Assembly: GCA_036417435.1 (NCBI GenBank)
Contig: CM070910.1
Location: 81,700,784-81,764,783 of the forward strand
DNA from: Inia geoffrensis
Taxonomy: Eukaryota; Chordata; Mammalia; Artiodactyla; Iniidae
DNA length: 64,000 nucleotides
Reading direction: 5' to 3'
A program made the position numbers and the translations under genes. Shown piece after piece: positions 60,774 through 64,000 of this stretch. The notes below the pieces were generated by a model. The model was not told the DNA's origin. It searched no databases and was given only the letters and a program-made list of their open reading frames with translations. Within the stretch, counting starts at the first letter, position 1. Each line of letters starts with the position of its first letter.

Positions 60774-62509
60774 GGTCGTGTCTAATATATATTTGGCTTA
60801 TGGAATGGTTTCTGGACTAACGTCAACCTCTGGATTTATGCAGCCTCCCCACTCTCCTTTCCCCTTAAGCAAGCATAAGTTTCTTTTGTAAATGTGAGAC
60901 TCTGTTGTGTTTTGAAATGCAGTTCATGCGTAGTCGTGTTTACATTCCCGGTATTAGTGATATCTTATGATGTTTCTTTTTCTGTGTGACTTATTTCACT
61001 TAGAATCATCGTACGTAAATCCACTCATTATGCTGCTACTGGCCTGATGCAATTGATTTCATTGTTGAGTGATATTCCATTGTAGGTATGTACCACAACT
61101 TCTATATCCATTTTTCTCTTTCTCGGCTATTGAAGTTGTACCATAGTCAAGATTCCCGTAAACAGAGCAGACCCAAGTTTTGGTGTGGCTGTGTCTTTTT
61201 CATTTAAATTTTCCGAATCTATAGCACCATAAGTGGAAGTGCCCTAGGTTCTGTAGCTTGTTTTTTTCTTTGTTCCAGGAAACACCATCCAGTTCTCCAG
61301 AGTGGCTGTTGGCAATTTACATCCCGCCCATCAGCATAAAAAGGATGCCGGTTCTCCATGGCCTCTCCTCCTCTCTGGATTTTACACTTTTTTCGGACGG
61401 CCTTTTTGATCGGTGGGAAGTGAGACTTCATTGTGGTGCGGATTTCCATTGCAGGGTTGCTTTGTTGGCCACAAAGGGCGTATGCGTTTTTTCCTGAATA
61501 TATTCAAGAAAAAACGCATATGCCCTTTTTGTCCATGTGCATCACTGTCGAACTGCTGCCTCTTTTCCTACGCTTTCAGAGCAATTCTCATCTACCACCT
61601 GATATCTGTTTTCTGTAATTCTTCGTCGCGTTCAAGTCCTCTTCAGAGCCTTCCTTCAATAAATTTTTGGATGGTAGGGGAAATTTGGAACTCTGCAGGA
61701 TTGTGAGTTACAGTGCCAAAAATCTCCTTTCCTCAACTCGCTTTCTTGTGAGCTGACCGCAAACCTAAAGAATTGCTTTAGGCCCTTATCTCGTTCCGGC
61801 ATGGCACGCTGAGCCTTTGGTGAATTTTTCTTCCTGTACGGAAATCAGAATTCAATGTGCCCGCCGAAACACATCGAATTAGCCGCTCATTGGTTCTCCT
61901 TATTCCTGATCATCTTCCACAGAAATTGCAAACTGTGCCAAACAAGAGGTCAAAGGCACTGACTCTCCAAGTGGGGAGAATGTTAATATCGCATCTGGAA
62001 CGGCGAACTCGAGTGCCAGGGGGTGAAAATGGCGAAAAGTTTTAGAAATTTTGCCTGATCACTTCGTGGACCATATTCTGGGTTTTCCGTGCGTATTTTG
62101 GCTGAAGTATAAATCCCTTAAACGTGGAGATTTGGGACACGTGGAATGGGAACCATGCACCATTACCTCAATGGGTCTGCATTCCCTCACCAATAGTATC
62201 AGCCCCAAGTGTCCATCCTTATCTCTCCCCCAGCTGTGGATGTAGACGTGGTAAATCCAAGATTCCTCACAAGAGCTGAAGGACTTATTGAAGAATTTCT
62301 CTCTATTTCAGGAGTCCTTGTGTTTTCCTTTTCAAATTTATTTTTATAAGGGGATTTAGCTTATTTACACTGCTGTGTGTATGCTGTTGTACACAAATGA
62401 TTTTCTTATGGAGACCTATAAATGTATGGGTTTTCAGTTTCTTCACAGTCAGGTATATTCCTATGTTATGAATATGGGGTGTTGAGTCCATTTGGTTGAG
62501 CAAGAAGTA
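60774..62509 (+). repeat. Satellite monomer M36 (diverged)
   Basis: Length 1,736 bp; palindrome 61465-61536 with five arm mismatches. Many private changes: CGTACGTAAATCC near 61010, GGCCTGATGCAATTG near 61040, GATTCCCGTAAAC near 61151, GATGGTAGGGGAAATTTGG near 61670, and loss of the usual GAATTC near 61824. It shares the type D patch with M34 and TTTCCCCTTAAGC with M37. Confidence 0.94.
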
Positions 62510-64000
62510 GGTCTTGTCTAATATATATTTGGTTTATGGAATGGTATCTGTCCTAATGTCAACCTCTGGTTTTATGCAGCCTCCTCACTTTCCTTTCCCC
62601 TTAAGCAAGCATAAGTTTCTTTTGTAAATGTGAGACTCTGTTGTGCTTTGTAATGCAGTTCATGCGTAGTCGTGTTTCCATTCCCGGTATTAGTGATATC
62701 TTATGATGTTTCTTTTTCTGTGTGACTTATTTCACTTAGAATCATCGTAACTAAATCCACTCATTATGCTGCTACTGGTCTGTTGCCATTGATTTCACTG
62801 TTGAGTGATAATCCACTGTAGGGATGTACCACAACTTCTATATCCATTTTCCTCTTTTTGGGCTAATGAAGTTGTACCATAGTCAAGGTTCCCGTACACA
62901 GAGCAGCCCCAGACTTTGGTGTGGCTGTGTCTTTTTCATTTAAATTTTCCGAATATATAGCACCATATGTGGAAGTGCCCTAGGCTCTCTAGCTTGGTTT
63001 TTTCTTTGTTCCAGGAAACACCATCCACTTCTCCAGAGTGGCTGTTGGCAATTTACATCCCGCCCATCAGCATAACAAAGCTGCCTGATCTCCATGAAGT
63101 GTCCTGCCTCTCTGGATTTTACACATTTTTCGGACGGCCCTTTGAATCGGTGGGAAAGGAGACTTCATTGTAGTGCAGATTTCAGTTGCAGGTGCTTGGT
63201 TGGCCTAAAAGGGCGTATGTGTTTTTTCCTGATTACATTCAGGAAAAAACGCATATGCCCTTTTTGGCCAAGTGCATCACTGGCGAAATGCTGCCTGTTT
63301 TCCTACGATTTCAGAGCAATTCTTATCTACCCCCTGATATCAGTTTTCTGCAATTCTGCGTCCTATTCAAGTCTTCTTTACAGCCTTCCTTCAATAAATT
63401 TTTGGATAATAGGGGTCTTTTGGAACTCTGCAGGATTGTGAGTTACGGTGCCAAAAATCTCCTTTTCTCAACTCTCTTTCTTGTGAGCTGACCGCAAACC
63501 TTAAAAATTGCTTCAGGCCCTTTTCTCGTTCCGGCATGTCACGCTGAGCCTTTGGTGAATTCTTCTTCCTGGAGGGAAATCAGAGTTCAATGTTCCCCTT
63601 CAAATGCAGAGTTAGTCGCTCATTGGTTTTCCTTATTTCTGTTCATCTACCGCAGAAATTGCAAACTGTGCCAAATGAGAAGTTAAAAGCAAAGACTTTC
63701 CAAGTGGGGAGAGTGTTACTAACGCATCTGGAACGGCGAACTCGAGTCCCAGGGGGCGAAAATGGCGATGAGTCTTAGAAATATTGCCTGGTCACTTGGT
63801 GGACAATATTCTGGGTTTTCCATTCATATTTTACCTGAAGGATAAATCCCTTAATCCTGGAGATTTGGGACCCTTGGAAAGGGACCCATGCACCATTACA
63901 TCAAAGGGTCTGCATTCTCTCACCAAACCTCACCAATCCTATCAGCCCCAAGTGTCCAGCCTTATCTCTCCCCCAGCTTTGGATGTAGAGGTGGTAAATC
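62510..64000 (+). repeat. Satellite monomer M37 (partial, diverged, type C)
   Basis: The window ends 1,491 bp into this copy. Palindrome 63200-63271 has five mismatches, two of them in the apex (GATTACATTC). The left flank lacks two bases (GCAGGTGCTTGG). From about 63325 it is type C, with CCCCCTGATATCAG, GTCCTATTCAAG and the 10-bp insertion near 63925. Confidence 0.94.

Larger units (their letters stand above)
1..64000 (+). repeat. Satellite DNA array, ~1,736-bp monomer, 37 tandem copies
   Basis: The motif GGTCTTGTCTAATATATATT, or a one- or two-base variant, recurs at 1, 1737, 3472, 5208, 6944, 8681 and so on to 62510. Spacing is 1,733-1,745 bp, mostly exactly 1,736. The sequence between occurrences is the same throughout, with substitutions and a few small indels. 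All copies share one orientation and both window edges lie inside the array. The length and the L1-derived content fit the common cetacean satellite as I recall it from the literature. The species assignment is inference; the tandem array is seen directly. Confidence 0.99.

Noticed and set aside
1..64000. CRISPR-like array, since a palindromic motif recurs at regular spacing
   Set aside because: The 'spacers' are about 1,660 bp and are the same sequence each time, the opposite of a CRISPR array.
1..64000. Assembly artefact made by collapsing or repeating one monomer
   Set aside because: Monomers carry distinct private variants, several length classes and ordered higher-order blocks. An artificial repetition would give identical copies. 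Local misjoins remain possible.

Overview
This 64-kb window is one uninterrupted head-to-tail array of a satellite DNA with a monomer of about 1,736 bp. I count 36 complete monomers and one partial copy at the right edge. All have the same orientation, and there is no unique sequence between them. I find no credible protein-coding gene, tRNA, rRNA, CRISPR array or bacterial-type regulatory element. The open frames are repeat shadows that recur once per monomer.

The likely host is a mammal, most probably a cetacean. On the minus strand about half of each monomer reads as a decayed LINE-1 3' end: the ORF2 C-terminus (QPLWRSGWCFL, then WI-stop-RLWYIPTMEYHS), a 3' tail of the artiodactyl/cetacean L1 style, and an A-rich terminus. 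An L1-derived satellite of about 1.74 kb matches what I recall of the common cetacean satellite (about 1.58 kb in Delphinidae, about 1.74-1.76 kb in other whales). As I recall, Kapitonov, Holmquist and Jurka (1998) reported L1 as its basic unit. The length points to a non-delphinid cetacean. No database search was possible here.

Layout of one monomer, counted from GGTCTTGTCTAATATATATT at its first base: positions 1-692 are L1 ORF2/3' end (antisense on +). Positions 693-764 are a 72-bp palindrome, perfect in 19 of 37 copies by my reading, that resembles a short mariner-type inverted-repeat element. Positions 765-1550 are a segment I cannot assign with confidence, although its first 200 bp may be more L1 ORF2. 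Positions 1551-1736 are the L1 3' terminus with its A-rich end, continuing into the next monomer.

Layout of the array: 0-8 kb holds the M1-M5 subtype; 8-30 kb holds a second subtype with nested 2-monomer and 4-monomer duplications; 30-43 kb holds a duplicated block about 5.4 kb long at an offset of about 6,943 bp; 43-58 kb holds a second block duplicated at about 6,950 bp, which carries a distinct diverged 'type C' patch; 58-64 kb holds the most diverged monomers and looks like an older layer. The window records satellite homogenisation (unequal exchange, conversion patches, emerging higher-order units) rather than a gene system.
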